Assembly: GCF_002221525.1 (NCBI RefSeq)
Contig: NZ_CP011028.1
Span: 3,571,501-3,635,500, forward strand
Length of the DNA: 64,000 bases
DNA from: Pseudoalteromonas espejiana DSM 9414
GTDB taxonomy: Bacteria > Pseudomonadota > Gammaproteobacteria > Enterobacterales > Alteromonadaceae
Reading direction: 5' to 3'
Below the pieces are notes generated by a model, which ran no database searches, had not been told where the DNA came from, and saw nothing but the letters and a program-made list of their open reading frames with translations. Below, piece after piece: positions 53,944 to 62,064 of the stretch. Both the position numbers and the translations under genes were made by a program. Within the stretch, counting starts at the first letter, position 1; each line of letters opens with the position of its first letter.

Positions 53944-54452
53944 TGTTAAAAGTAAGTACTGTAATAAGCGCAGCGTTATTAATGGTTGCCGCTTTATTTC
54001 AAACAACGGCGCAGGCACAAGCGCCCCAGCTAGAAATTGAATTTACCCAAGCCGATCTTAACGTACAACCGTATCATCGCCCGTACGTAGCAATATGGCT
54101 AGAAACCCCAGAGCGCAAACATGTAACAACGCTTGCGCTATGGGTACAAAAAGCCGAATGGTTTAAAGACCTACGCCAGTGGTGGCGTAAAGCAGGTAAA
54201 ACCGACATTAATTTTGACGGCATTAGCGGCGCTACAAAACGCGCAGGTACCTACACCATAAAATGGCAAGGTAAAGATTTAGACGGCAATGCCGTAGCGC
54301 CAGGTAAATACCTTTTAAATATTGAAGTTGTTCGTGAAGAAGGTGGCCGTGATTACAGCCGCGTTGAGCTTGATTTAACAAAAGCAGGCAAAGTAACAAT
54401 TGAAGGTAAAAAAGAATTCTCGACAAGTTTTGTCACCGTAAGCACTAAGTAA
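53943..54452 (+). CDS. DUF2271 periplasmic protein
   Basis: A 169-residue exported protein: signal peptide to TAQAQ, then a single DUF2271 domain with RPYVAIWLETPERKHVTTLALWVQK, EWFKDLRQWWR, DGISGATKRAGTYTIKWQGKDLDG and SRVELDL. The function of the domain is unknown; it regularly co-occurs with PepSY_TM and DUF4198 proteins. AAAGGAG lies upstream. The overlap with the PepSY gene indicates a common transcript, and the DUF4198 gene follows after 56 bases. Confidence 0.88.
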   Translation: MLKVSTVISAALLMVAALFQTTAQAQAPQLEIEFTQADLNVQPYHRPYVAIWLETPERKHVTTLALWVQKAEWFKDLRQWWRKAGKTDINFDGISGATKRAGTYTIKWQGKDLDGNAVAPGKYLLNIEVVREEGGRDYSRVELDLTKAGKVTIEGKKEFSTSFVTVSTK

Positions 54453-54508
54453 CCCTAAGTTTGTATAAGTAAAATCACTTATTAAATGTATTAAACAAAG
54501 GAAATATA

Positions 54509-55354
54509 ATGAAAACTAGTTTATTAAAAACCGCATTAATTGGCGCACTTAGCTTATCGGCGCTGGTATCTACATCGGCAAGCGCACATGGCCGCTGGTT
54601 ATTACCTTCGCACACGTCGCTTTCTGGCGATAAAGCGCATTACGTAATGATTGATGCAAGCATCTCAAACGAAATGTTTGCACCAGATAAAGCCTTTAAG
54701 CCAAAAGAAAAAGGCGCAGAGTACGACGACACATTATTAATGGCACTTGCACCAAACGGTGAAAAAGTATCTGAAACCATTCGTGCGTATTACCTAAAGC
54801 GTAAAAGCTCAGCAGCAGTAAGCCTTAAAGAAGAAGGTACTTACCACATTGCTATGACGCAAAAGCCAATGTATATGACCTTCTACAAAAACGAAGAAGG
54901 TAAGCGCAAACGTGTATTTGGTAAAAAAACAGATGCTAAATTACCAAGCAATGCAAAAGATGTACGTACCACTAAAGTAATTTCAACTGTAGATACGTTT
55001 GTAAGCCGTAATGGTACATCTAAACCAGCACAACTTGGTTTAGGCCTTGAGCTTAGCGGCCCTACGCATCCAAATGACTTATTTGTAGGCGAACAAGCTC
55101 GTTTCCAACTTCTACAAGATGGCAAACCAGCAGGCGAAGGCATTGAAGTAAGCGTACTTAAAGGCGACACACGCTACCGTAACGAGCGTGGCGAAGTAAA
55201 AGTAACTACCGATAAAAATGGCATGTTCACAACTACGTGGAAAGAGCCTGGCCTATACCTAATCGAAACCTCTAACAAAGTTAAAGTAAACGAAGAGGGC
55301 GTAGACGCAGGTCGTTATGCTTTATTTACAACACTTGAAGTTGCGCCTGAATAA
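54509..55354 (+). CDS. DUF4198 periplasmic protein
   Basis: A 281-residue exported protein: signal peptide to ASA, mature start HGRWLLPSHTSLSGDKAHYVMIDASISNEMF. The histidine directly at the mature N-terminus, and the beta-sandwich segments that follow, are typical of DUF4198, a family related to periplasmic metal-uptake components. The last third (about 185-280) has an Ig-like carrier domain with VGEQARFQLLQDGKPAGEGIEV. AAAGGAAA precedes the ATG. It is third in the Fur-box cluster and is followed by a terminator. Confidence 0.86.
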   Translation: MKTSLLKTALIGALSLSALVSTSASAHGRWLLPSHTSLSGDKAHYVMIDASISNEMFAPDKAFKPKEKGAEYDDTLLMALAPNGEKVSETIRAYYLKRKSSAAVSLKEEGTYHIAMTQKPMYMTFYKNEEGKRKRVFGKKTDAKLPSNAKDVRTTKVISTVDTFVSRNGTSKPAQLGLGLELSGPTHPNDLFVGEQARFQLLQDGKPAGEGIEVSVLKGDTRYRNERGEVKVTTDKNGMFTTTWKEPGLYLIETSNKVKVNEEGVDAGRYALFTTLEVAPE

Positions 55355-55381
55355 TTTTATTCACGTAATTTAGTATTTTAT

Positions 55382-55410
55382 AAAGGCTGAGCACTTGCTT
55401 GGCCTTTTTA
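55382..55410 (+). terminator. Terminator after the DUF4198 gene
   Basis: AAAGGC pairs with GCCTTT and AGCA with TGCT inside it, followed by a T run. The remaining gap to 55635 is AT-rich and probably holds the receptor's promoter; I see no clear Fur box in it. Confidence 0.65.
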
Positions 55411-55635
55411 CTTTTTAATAACTTTTATCCACGCTCCCCTTGAATTCGCAACCATTCGACACAAGATTGCAACGGCAGCGATCTAAACTTCTATACTTAA
55501 CGTAATCACTGCTCTTACTTATTAACAAGTTTGAATAAGTTAGATAGTTTTCATCTTTGCACTAGGGTAGCCGCTTCTATATTATGCGCTCCTTCTAAAA
55601 ATCAATAGTCAGCAGCCCTTAAGGGAATCAACATC

Positions 55636-58164
55636 ATGTTAAAGCAATTATCAGCCAAAAAAGTAGCACTTAGTCTGGCCGTTACCTCTGCGCTTAGCGC
55701 GTCTTATTCACCAGCGTTTGCTGCTGAGCAAGACACACAAGCTCAAGAAAGTATTGAAGTCATTTCGGTTACCGGTACACGTAGAAGTTTACGTAGTATT
55801 GCCGAAAGTACCGTACCTGTAGACATTATTACCAGTGGTGATATGCAAAGTACGGGTCAGCTAGAAATTAGCCAAATACTGGCAAACCAAGTACCTAGCT
55901 TTAACTACCCAAGCGCTACAATGGGTGATGGTACTGACCACGCTAAACCTGCTGTTTTACGTGGTTTAGCACCCGATCACACCCTAGTGCTTATTAATGG
56001 CAAACGCCGCCATGCAGGCGCGCTATTAAACTTAGCGGGTGTTGTTGGCCGAGGCTCTACTGCTGTTGACTTAAACATGATCCCAACCTCAGCGATTAAA
56101 CGTGTAGAAGTACTACGTGACGGTGCTGCAGCGCAGTACGGCTCAGACGCTATAGCAGGTGTAATTAACATTGTACTTAAAGATGCCTCAGAAGGCGGCA
56201 GCGTAAGCGTAACGTACGGCGAGTACGACACGCAAATGGCAGGTGTTCCTCAGCTAGAAAGCACCTACGCAGATGCAAACGGTAATCTGGCATTTAATAC
56301 TGGCGCCGACCGCGAAGTAAACGACGGTGCAACACGCACAATTAGCGCAAACTCAGGATTTGAGCTTTTAGATAACGGCTTTGTAAACGTATCTATTGAA
56401 TACCGCGATAACGACTCAACGCAGCGCTCAGGCTTTGACCCACGCGAGCAATACGACCGCTTAGAAGATGGCAGCCTAGACCCACGCGAATTTACCATCG
56501 ACCGTTATAACCACCGCTTTGGTAAAGCCGACCTTGAAGACTACGCCCTGTTTTACAACATGGGCTACGACTTTGATAACGGCTATAACCTTTACTCATT
56601 TGGTAGTTACTCAAAACGCGAAGGTAATTCAGGTGGTTTTTACCGCCGTGCAAAAGACAGCCGCAACGTATTAGAAGTTTACCCAGACGGCTTTTTACCG
56701 CAAATTGAAACCGACGTACAAGATTACTCATTTGCCCTAGGTTTAAAAGGCGAAACTGGCGAGTGGACATGGGATGTAAGTACCAACTACGGCCGTAACG
56801 ACTTTGGCTTTGGCGTTGTAAATAGTATTAATACATCACTAGGTGCCGACAGCCCAACCGAATTTGACAACGGCGCACTGGTTTACGATCAATTTTTAGT
56901 TAACGCGACAGCAAATACAGTTCTAGATTTAGGTTTACCAGATGACGTATTTTTCACTGTAGGTACAGAGTACCGCCACGAAAGCTACAAAATAGAGCAA
57001 GGCGAAGAAGCGTCTTACATTACTGCCCTTGATAGCGACGGTAACCCAATTGCAGCCGGTGGCGCACAAGTATTAGCTGGTTTTGGACCAGAAAGCGTAA
57101 CCGACGAAAGCCGCCATAACGTAGCCGTGTTTGTTGAGTTTGATACTTACCTAACAGAAGATTGGAACCTAGTTTTAGCAGGTCGCTACGAAGACTACAC
57201 CGACTTTGGCGATACGTTTACTTCTAAACTTGCGTCGCGTTACAGCATAAACGAAAACCTATCGCTACGCGGTGCAATTAGCACAGGTTTCCGTGCGCCA
57301 TCACTTGCTCAAAGCTCGTACCGCCAAATCTCTACCGTGCTTGAGAACAACCAACCGTTTGAAGTAGGTTTATTCCCAACCGATTCAGCAGCAGCGCAAG
57401 CATTGGGTGCAGAGCAACTTGATGCAGAAGAATCTGTAAACGTAACAGCGGGCTTTATGTACACGCAAGGCAGCTTTAGCCTAACAGTAGATGCCTACCG
57501 CATTGATATTGATGACCGTATTGTATTGTCTGAAAACCTAGAAGGCGATGCCGTAGTAGAAATACTACAAAATGCCGGTGAGCTAAATACAGAAAGCGTA
57601 CGTTACTTTACTAACGCAATCGACTCACGCACGCAGGGTGTTGATATTGTTGCTACTTACAACTTAGATTTAAGCGATTTAGGTGACTTACGCCTAAACG
57701 TAGCGGCTAACTTTAACGATACCGAAGTAACACATGTAGATGACAACCCAAGCGAGCTAAACTCACTAGGTGATGACTACGTTGTATTTGCACGCCGTGA
57801 AGTAGGTCGCTTTGAAGAAGGCACGCCAGATAGCAAATGGAACCTATCAGCAGTGTGGAACTTTAACGAATGGCAAACCACTCTACGCGCAACGCGCTAC
57901 GGTGAAGTGGCAGACATTTCAACCACAGCCGACCGCGATGAGTACATAGACCCTAAATGGATCACCGACCTAGAAGTAGCCTACCGCCCAGACGAATACT
58001 GGAAATTTGCAGTAGGTGCTAACAACTTGTTCGATCAGTACCCACAAGCCACCGTAGATAACATTGGTTACTCTGACTTTGGCCAAATATTCCCGTACAC
58101 GCCATATGCACCATACGGATTAGACGGGCGTTTCCTATACGGTAACATTACTTACAGCTTTTAA
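55636..58164 (+). CDS. TonB-dependent outer membrane receptor
   Basis: An 842-residue gated receptor. Signal peptide (to AFAA), TonB box candidate IEVISVTG, plug domain (about 45-180: VPVDIITSGDMQSTG, VLRGLAPDHTLVLINGKRRH, VEVLRDGAAAQYGSDAIAGVINIVLK) and a 22-strand barrel closing in RFLYGNITYSF. Aspartate- and tyrosine-rich extracellular loops leave the substrate open; the iron-linked cluster before it suggests a siderophore or other metal chelate, but the terminator between them means it may be separately controlled. Confidence 0.92.
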   Translation: MLKQLSAKKVALSLAVTSALSASYSPAFAAEQDTQAQESIEVISVTGTRRSLRSIAESTVPVDIITSGDMQSTGQLEISQILANQVPSFNYPSATMGDGTDHAKPAVLRGLAPDHTLVLINGKRRHAGALLNLAGVVGRGSTAVDLNMIPTSAIKRVEVLRDGAAAQYGSDAIAGVINIVLKDASEGGSVSVTYGEYDTQMAGVPQLESTYADANGNLAFNTGADREVNDGATRTISANSGFELLDNGFVNVSIEYRDNDSTQRSGFDPREQYDRLEDGSLDPREFTIDRYNHRFGKADLEDYALFYNMGYDFDNGYNLYSFGSYSKREGNSGGFYRRAKDSRNVLEVYPDGFLPQIETDVQDYSFALGLKGETGEWTWDVSTNYGRNDFGFGVVNSINTSLGADSPTEFDNGALVYDQFLVNATANTVLDLGLPDDVFFTVGTEYRHESYKIEQGEEASYITALDSDGNPIAAGGAQVLAGFGPESVTDESRHNVAVFVEFDTYLTEDWNLVLAGRYEDYTDFGDTFTSKLASRYSINENLSLRGAISTGFRAPSLAQSSYRQISTVLENNQPFEVGLFPTDSAAAQALGAEQLDAEESVNVTAGFMYTQGSFSLTVDAYRIDIDDRIVLSENLEGDAVVEILQNAGELNTESVRYFTNAIDSRTQGVDIVATYNLDLSDLGDLRLNVAANFNDTEVTHVDDNPSELNSLGDDYVVFARREVGRFEEGTPDSKWNLSAVWNFNEWQTTLRATRYGEVADISTTADRDEYIDPKWITDLEVAYRPDEYWKFAVGANNLFDQYPQATVDNIGYSDFGQIFPYTPYAPYGLDGRFLYGNITYSF

Positions 58165-58188
58165 TAATTAACCTAAAAGCAAACACTT

Positions 58189-58216
58189 AAAAAGGATGCC
58201 ATGCGCATCCTTTTTT
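58189..58216 (+). terminator. Terminator after the TonB-dependent receptor
   Basis: AAAAAGGATGC pairs with GCATCCTTTTTT (from 58205) around CATGC, ending in a T tract. Confidence 0.9.
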
Positions 58217-58382
58217 AATTACTTTTTATTTTAATTACTTCTTAGTGTATTTAACCACTTATTAGTAAATCCACTTTTCATAAACACATCCTACCTTAAT
58301 AAAAACAACAACTTATAATTGGTCTCGTTTTTGCTCTATATTGGTTATACAAATACAAACAATAAATACCAAAGGACTAAGC

Positions 58383-59276
58383 ATGAGCTCATCAACTGTA
58401 TCAGGCATTACAAAACCACTTTCACTTATTGGCGGCATTTTATTATTAAGCGGCTGTGTATTTCATATATCGCCAAGCGTTGCGTCAGTAAAACAAACTC
58501 AGCAGCTTTCACTGCCAAGCAATAATCTAGAATACTTAAATGTGTTGAGCGGTGCAGGCTCACTTGAAATTAAAGGCTCGCCCAATGCCACCAGCATAAG
58601 TGTAGATGCCACAATTTACACAGCCGACATTGAAGACGAATACACACTTACCCTTAAGCAAAACTCCAAGCAAGCTACTTTAGTTGCTAACAATAATACT
58701 GCCAGCGGTATGCGTTTTTACAGCGGCCAATCGCCACATATAGATGTAGTTGTAACCGTGCCAAGCAACTTAAACCTAGATATTGATGATGGCTCTGGCG
58801 ATATTGTTATAAGCGCTATGCAAAATAACATTAACGTAGAAGACGGTTCTGGCAGCTTATCTATAAACAGTGCTAAAAACCTCACCATTGAAGATGGCTC
58901 AGGCGATATAACCCTTGAAAACATCACTGTTAATTTAGAACTTACCGACGGCTCTGGCAGCGTAAATATTAATAATGTAAACGGCAATGCAGTTGTTGAT
59001 GATGGTTCGGGCGATATGCGCATTAGTAATGTACGTGGCACATTAACTGTCGAAGACGGCTCAGGCAGCATGGCTATTAATAATATTAATGGCGCAGTAG
59101 ATGTAGACGACAACTCTGGCGATTTAGTTATCGAGCACGTGCAAGCAAGCGTAACCATTGAAGATGGTTCGGGCAATATTCGTGTAAACCACGCTAAAGG
59201 GCTTACCATTACCGAATCGGGCTCAGGCGATGTAAGCATTGATAACATTAACGGCCCCGTAAAAGTAGCCGATTAA
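58383..59276 (+). CDS. Lipoprotein with 18-residue DGSG repeats, predicted beta-helix
   Basis: Signal peptide with lipobox LLSGC (about residues 21-25). Residues about 135-297 are nine near-perfect repeats of 18 residues (one of 17), each starting DGSG or a variant followed by a beta strand such as DIVIS, SLSIN or DITLE. The residue after DGSG alternates D, S, D, S, D, S, D in the first seven copies. This resembles DUF4097/DUF2807-like beta-solenoids. ATG 58383 is chosen over one at 58341 because it opens directly on the lipoprotein signal. The role is unknown; a surface or periplasmic scaffold is inferred. Confidence 0.82.
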   Translation: MSSSTVSGITKPLSLIGGILLLSGCVFHISPSVASVKQTQQLSLPSNNLEYLNVLSGAGSLEIKGSPNATSISVDATIYTADIEDEYTLTLKQNSKQATLVANNNTASGMRFYSGQSPHIDVVVTVPSNLNLDIDDGSGDIVISAMQNNINVEDGSGSLSINSAKNLTIEDGSGDITLENITVNLELTDGSGSVNINNVNGNAVVDDGSGDMRISNVRGTLTVEDGSGSMAINNINGAVDVDDNSGDLVIEHVQASVTIEDGSGNIRVNHAKGLTITESGSGDVSIDNINGPVKVAD

Positions 59277-59303
59277 ATTCAATCATCGCGCTTAAATATA
59301 GCG

Positions 59304-59329
59304 AGTGCCCACAATCATTGGGCACTTTT
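59304..59329 (+). terminator. Terminator after the DGSG-repeat gene
   Basis: AGTGCCCA (59304-59311) pairs with TGGGCACT (59319-59326) around CAATCAT, then TTT. The remaining 180 bases before the next gene are AT-rich, with no gene visible. Confidence 0.82.
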
Positions 59330-59506
59330 ATAACGAATATTTATGTGTACTAGCTTACCTATAAATATAAATCATCTAAAAAACTTCAAATATTGGTCCA
59401 CTGTTTCCTAAAATTACGTTCACTACAGTTATTTAATTTATTATTTTGCTTTATATCTAATTTGGGTACATATTAATATTCAACTTATTAAAAGGATATT
59501 AATATT

Positions 59507-61903
59507 ATGAAGTGGAAATTATTAATTTTAGCGCCAGCTTTATTGTCATTAGTCGCATGTGGCTCTGGAGGTTCAGACTCTAAGTCAGCTGATAAACCGC
59601 TCAGTACCAACACAAAACCTGTTGCCGTTATTAGTACTACGCAATCAGAGTTTAAAGTTAATACACCTATCGTCTTTAGTGCAGCGCAAAGCAATGACCC
59701 CGACGGCGATACTCTTACCTACCAATGGCAGTTAACGAGTGATAATGGTCAAAATGAGATTTCACTGACTAATAGCAATCAAAGTACAGTTGAATTTTAT
59801 GTGCCCGATGCGCTCGAGTATCAATTAACACTTGTTGTAAGTGATGGCAATCTTTCAAGCGCACCTGTAACGCAACAAGTATCGGTTACTTCAGGTACTC
59901 AATTAATTGCAATGACGGGAGGCAACCAAACCGTTAAGCAAGGTGATGTAGTAATATTAAATGCCGCGCTGAGCAGTACGACAAGTGGCGTTATTAATAA
60001 GTACCAATGGCAGTTTGTTACTAAGCCTTCAACAAGTAGCGCAACACTTGAAAGTAATACTCAAGTTAAAAGCCAGTTTATTGCCGATGTAATTGGCGAA
60101 TATAAAGTTAAGCTCACTATAACTAATTCACTCGGTGAAACAGCTAGCAATACCACTGTAATACAAAGCGAAGCCTTGAGCGTAAACTCATCGCCTCAAG
60201 CGTTAATTATGGTAGAAAATAAAGCAGTTATTCCTAATGAGGTTGTCACTCTTAATGGCACTCAAAGCAGTGACCCCGATACCAACGATACTCTTAGTTA
60301 TGAATGGGCTATCACCTCAAAACCCGTAAATAGCACACCAGAAATTTCTAATAAATTTACCCATACAGCAGGGTTTTCAAGCCCTGATGTTGGCGACTAC
60401 GTAATATCACTCACGGTAACCGACCAAGGAAATAAAAGTAATACAGCTTCAGTTACTTTAACTGTCGCTACTGCTAATAAAGCACCTATCGCCATACTAG
60501 CTGCACAAACTAATATTACTTTAAACGAACCTACAACGCTTGAATGCCTGCAATGTAGCGACCCCGACGGCGATACATTAACATATAACTGGCAACTGCA
60601 AGCTAGGCCACAAAACAGCAATACAATACTTTTAAATAGCACAACTGCTAGCCCCACTATTGAAGCCGATACCGAAGGTGATTATGTAGTAACGCTTGTA
60701 GTATCTGACGGTCAACTAAGTTCAGAACAAGCAACGAGTGTGTTACATGCCACTGAGAACCAAAAGCCAATTACTCAGGTTAACTATCCGTTGTCAGTAA
60801 CAATTGATCAGCTAGTAACTCTGGACGCATCAGGTAGTTACGATCCTGAGGGTAAAGCGCTCAACTACTTGTGGGAAATACTGTCATCACCCGCTCAAGT
60901 AACACTTAGCGATACAACAATAGCCAAGCCAGTGTTTAGTGCATCAGCGCAAGGGCAAGTAGTTATCTCTTTAAAAACCAACGATGGCGAGCAATTCTCT
61001 GATACAAAAACACTCACTATTGATGTTATACAAAATGCCCCGCCAGTAATTAACTTTACAGGCGAACAATCTCGTTACAGTGAAGTAGGTACCAGCGTTC
61101 AGTTTGACCTAAGCGAGAGTTATGATCCAGAAGGCACAGAGTTGGGCTTTTCATGGGCTATCTCAGCACCAACGGGCTCAAGTGTTAGCTTAAGCAATAC
61201 AAATCAAAGTACCACTAGCCTTATTCCCGACGTAATTGGTAGCTACACACTCACCGTTATAGCAACTGACGCAGACAGTTTTACACAAAGCATGCAGTTT
61301 TTTGTAACTGCAACCGACTCTGCACAGCTAACGGGAAGTATTGAAGGCCAAATTACTAATGTACAAAAAAATGCTGTAAGCAATGCCAAACTTAATATTA
61401 ATGGGGTGCAATACACAACCAATGCTAGCGGCTTTTTTGATGAAAACATTAACTTAGCACAAGGCGAAAAAATCACTATCACCACTGCAGACGAAAGGCT
61501 CGCAGCAGGAGAATATAACTCAGTAGCCATTACGCAAAACAACTTTAGTGTGAACATAGGTCAAAATAGTTTGCCAGTATTTCAAGCTGTTGAGGTATCG
61601 GTATTTGTGTGTGCAGACTTTACAGGCCCCGACACCATAAATTTACGCTTTAATATGGTAGACACCCTTCTCGCCTCGGATAACTTTGTGTTTAGTTATG
61701 ACGAAACTAAACCAGTGACCTTGCAAAAAAGTGGAGATACTTATTTCGATAGCGAATTAAATATTAACTTACCTGCTACGGCCGAGTTTGAAGTAACAGT
61801 TAATGAAACTAACGTCGAAAATACAATAAGCTCAAACATAACTATTTATCACTCAGAATCAGATCAACCAAGCTCAGCAATTATAAGTATTTGTAATATT
61901 TAA
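59507..61903 (+). CDS. PKD-repeat lipoprotein
   Basis: Lipoprotein signal with lipobox LVAC. The mature protein begins with a short Ser/Gly linker and then about six tandem PKD/REJ-like domains of 90-95 residues, recognisable from their repeated entry SNDPDGDTLTYQWQL, SSDPDTNDTLSYEWAI, CSDPDGDTLTYNWQL, SYDPEGKALNYLWEI and SYDPEGTELGFSWAI. A carboxypeptidase-regulatory-like domain (about 615-680: GSIEGQITNVQKNAVSNAKLNING) and a C-terminal beta region follow. In the fourth PKD unit the usual DGSxS is ECLQCSD, with two cysteines. Surface protein of unknown binding target. Confidence 0.85.
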   Translation: MKWKLLILAPALLSLVACGSGGSDSKSADKPLSTNTKPVAVISTTQSEFKVNTPIVFSAAQSNDPDGDTLTYQWQLTSDNGQNEISLTNSNQSTVEFYVPDALEYQLTLVVSDGNLSSAPVTQQVSVTSGTQLIAMTGGNQTVKQGDVVILNAALSSTTSGVINKYQWQFVTKPSTSSATLESNTQVKSQFIADVIGEYKVKLTITNSLGETASNTTVIQSEALSVNSSPQALIMVENKAVIPNEVVTLNGTQSSDPDTNDTLSYEWAITSKPVNSTPEISNKFTHTAGFSSPDVGDYVISLTVTDQGNKSNTASVTLTVATANKAPIAILAAQTNITLNEPTTLECLQCSDPDGDTLTYNWQLQARPQNSNTILLNSTTASPTIEADTEGDYVVTLVVSDGQLSSEQATSVLHATENQKPITQVNYPLSVTIDQLVTLDASGSYDPEGKALNYLWEILSSPAQVTLSDTTIAKPVFSASAQGQVVISLKTNDGEQFSDTKTLTIDVIQNAPPVINFTGEQSRYSEVGTSVQFDLSESYDPEGTELGFSWAISAPTGSSVSLSNTNQSTTSLIPDVIGSYTLTVIATDADSFTQSMQFFVTATDSAQLTGSIEGQITNVQKNAVSNAKLNINGVQYTTNASGFFDENINLAQGEKITITTADERLAAGEYNSVAITQNNFSVNIGQNSLPVFQAVEVSVFVCADFTGPDTINLRFNMVDTLLASDNFVFSYDETKPVTLQKSGDTYFDSELNINLPATAEFEVTVNETNVENTISSNITIYHSESDQPSSAIISICNI

Positions 61904-61942
61904 CCTGCACTACATCACTGCAATAAAGCATTATATTTAACG

Positions 61943-61975
61943 CTGTAGCCATAACGCACTATGTTATGGCTACAG
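61943..61975. repeat. Perfect 13-pair hairpin without T tract
   Basis: CTGTAGCCATAAC (61943-61955) and GTTATGGCTACAG (61963-61975) with a 7-base loop. It stands between the PKD lipoprotein and the antiporter. No T tract follows on either strand, so it may be a weak terminator, an mRNA-stabilising stem or a binding site. Confidence 0.6.
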
Positions 61976-62064
61976 ATAAATAATGCATTTTCAGCCACAT
62001 GACCCATTGTATTTTTAAAGCCACTAAGCCATGCTAAAAGCCTTGATACTATTAGGATATACGC

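Noticed and set aside
58718..59248. Antisense frame of 176 codons opposite the DGSG repeats
   Set aside because: Its PEPSS-like periodicity is simply the complement of the sense repeats.
58788..59276. CRISPR-like array
   Set aside because: The 54-base periodicity is coding, in frame and degenerate at third positions; there are no identical repeats or spacers and no cas genes.
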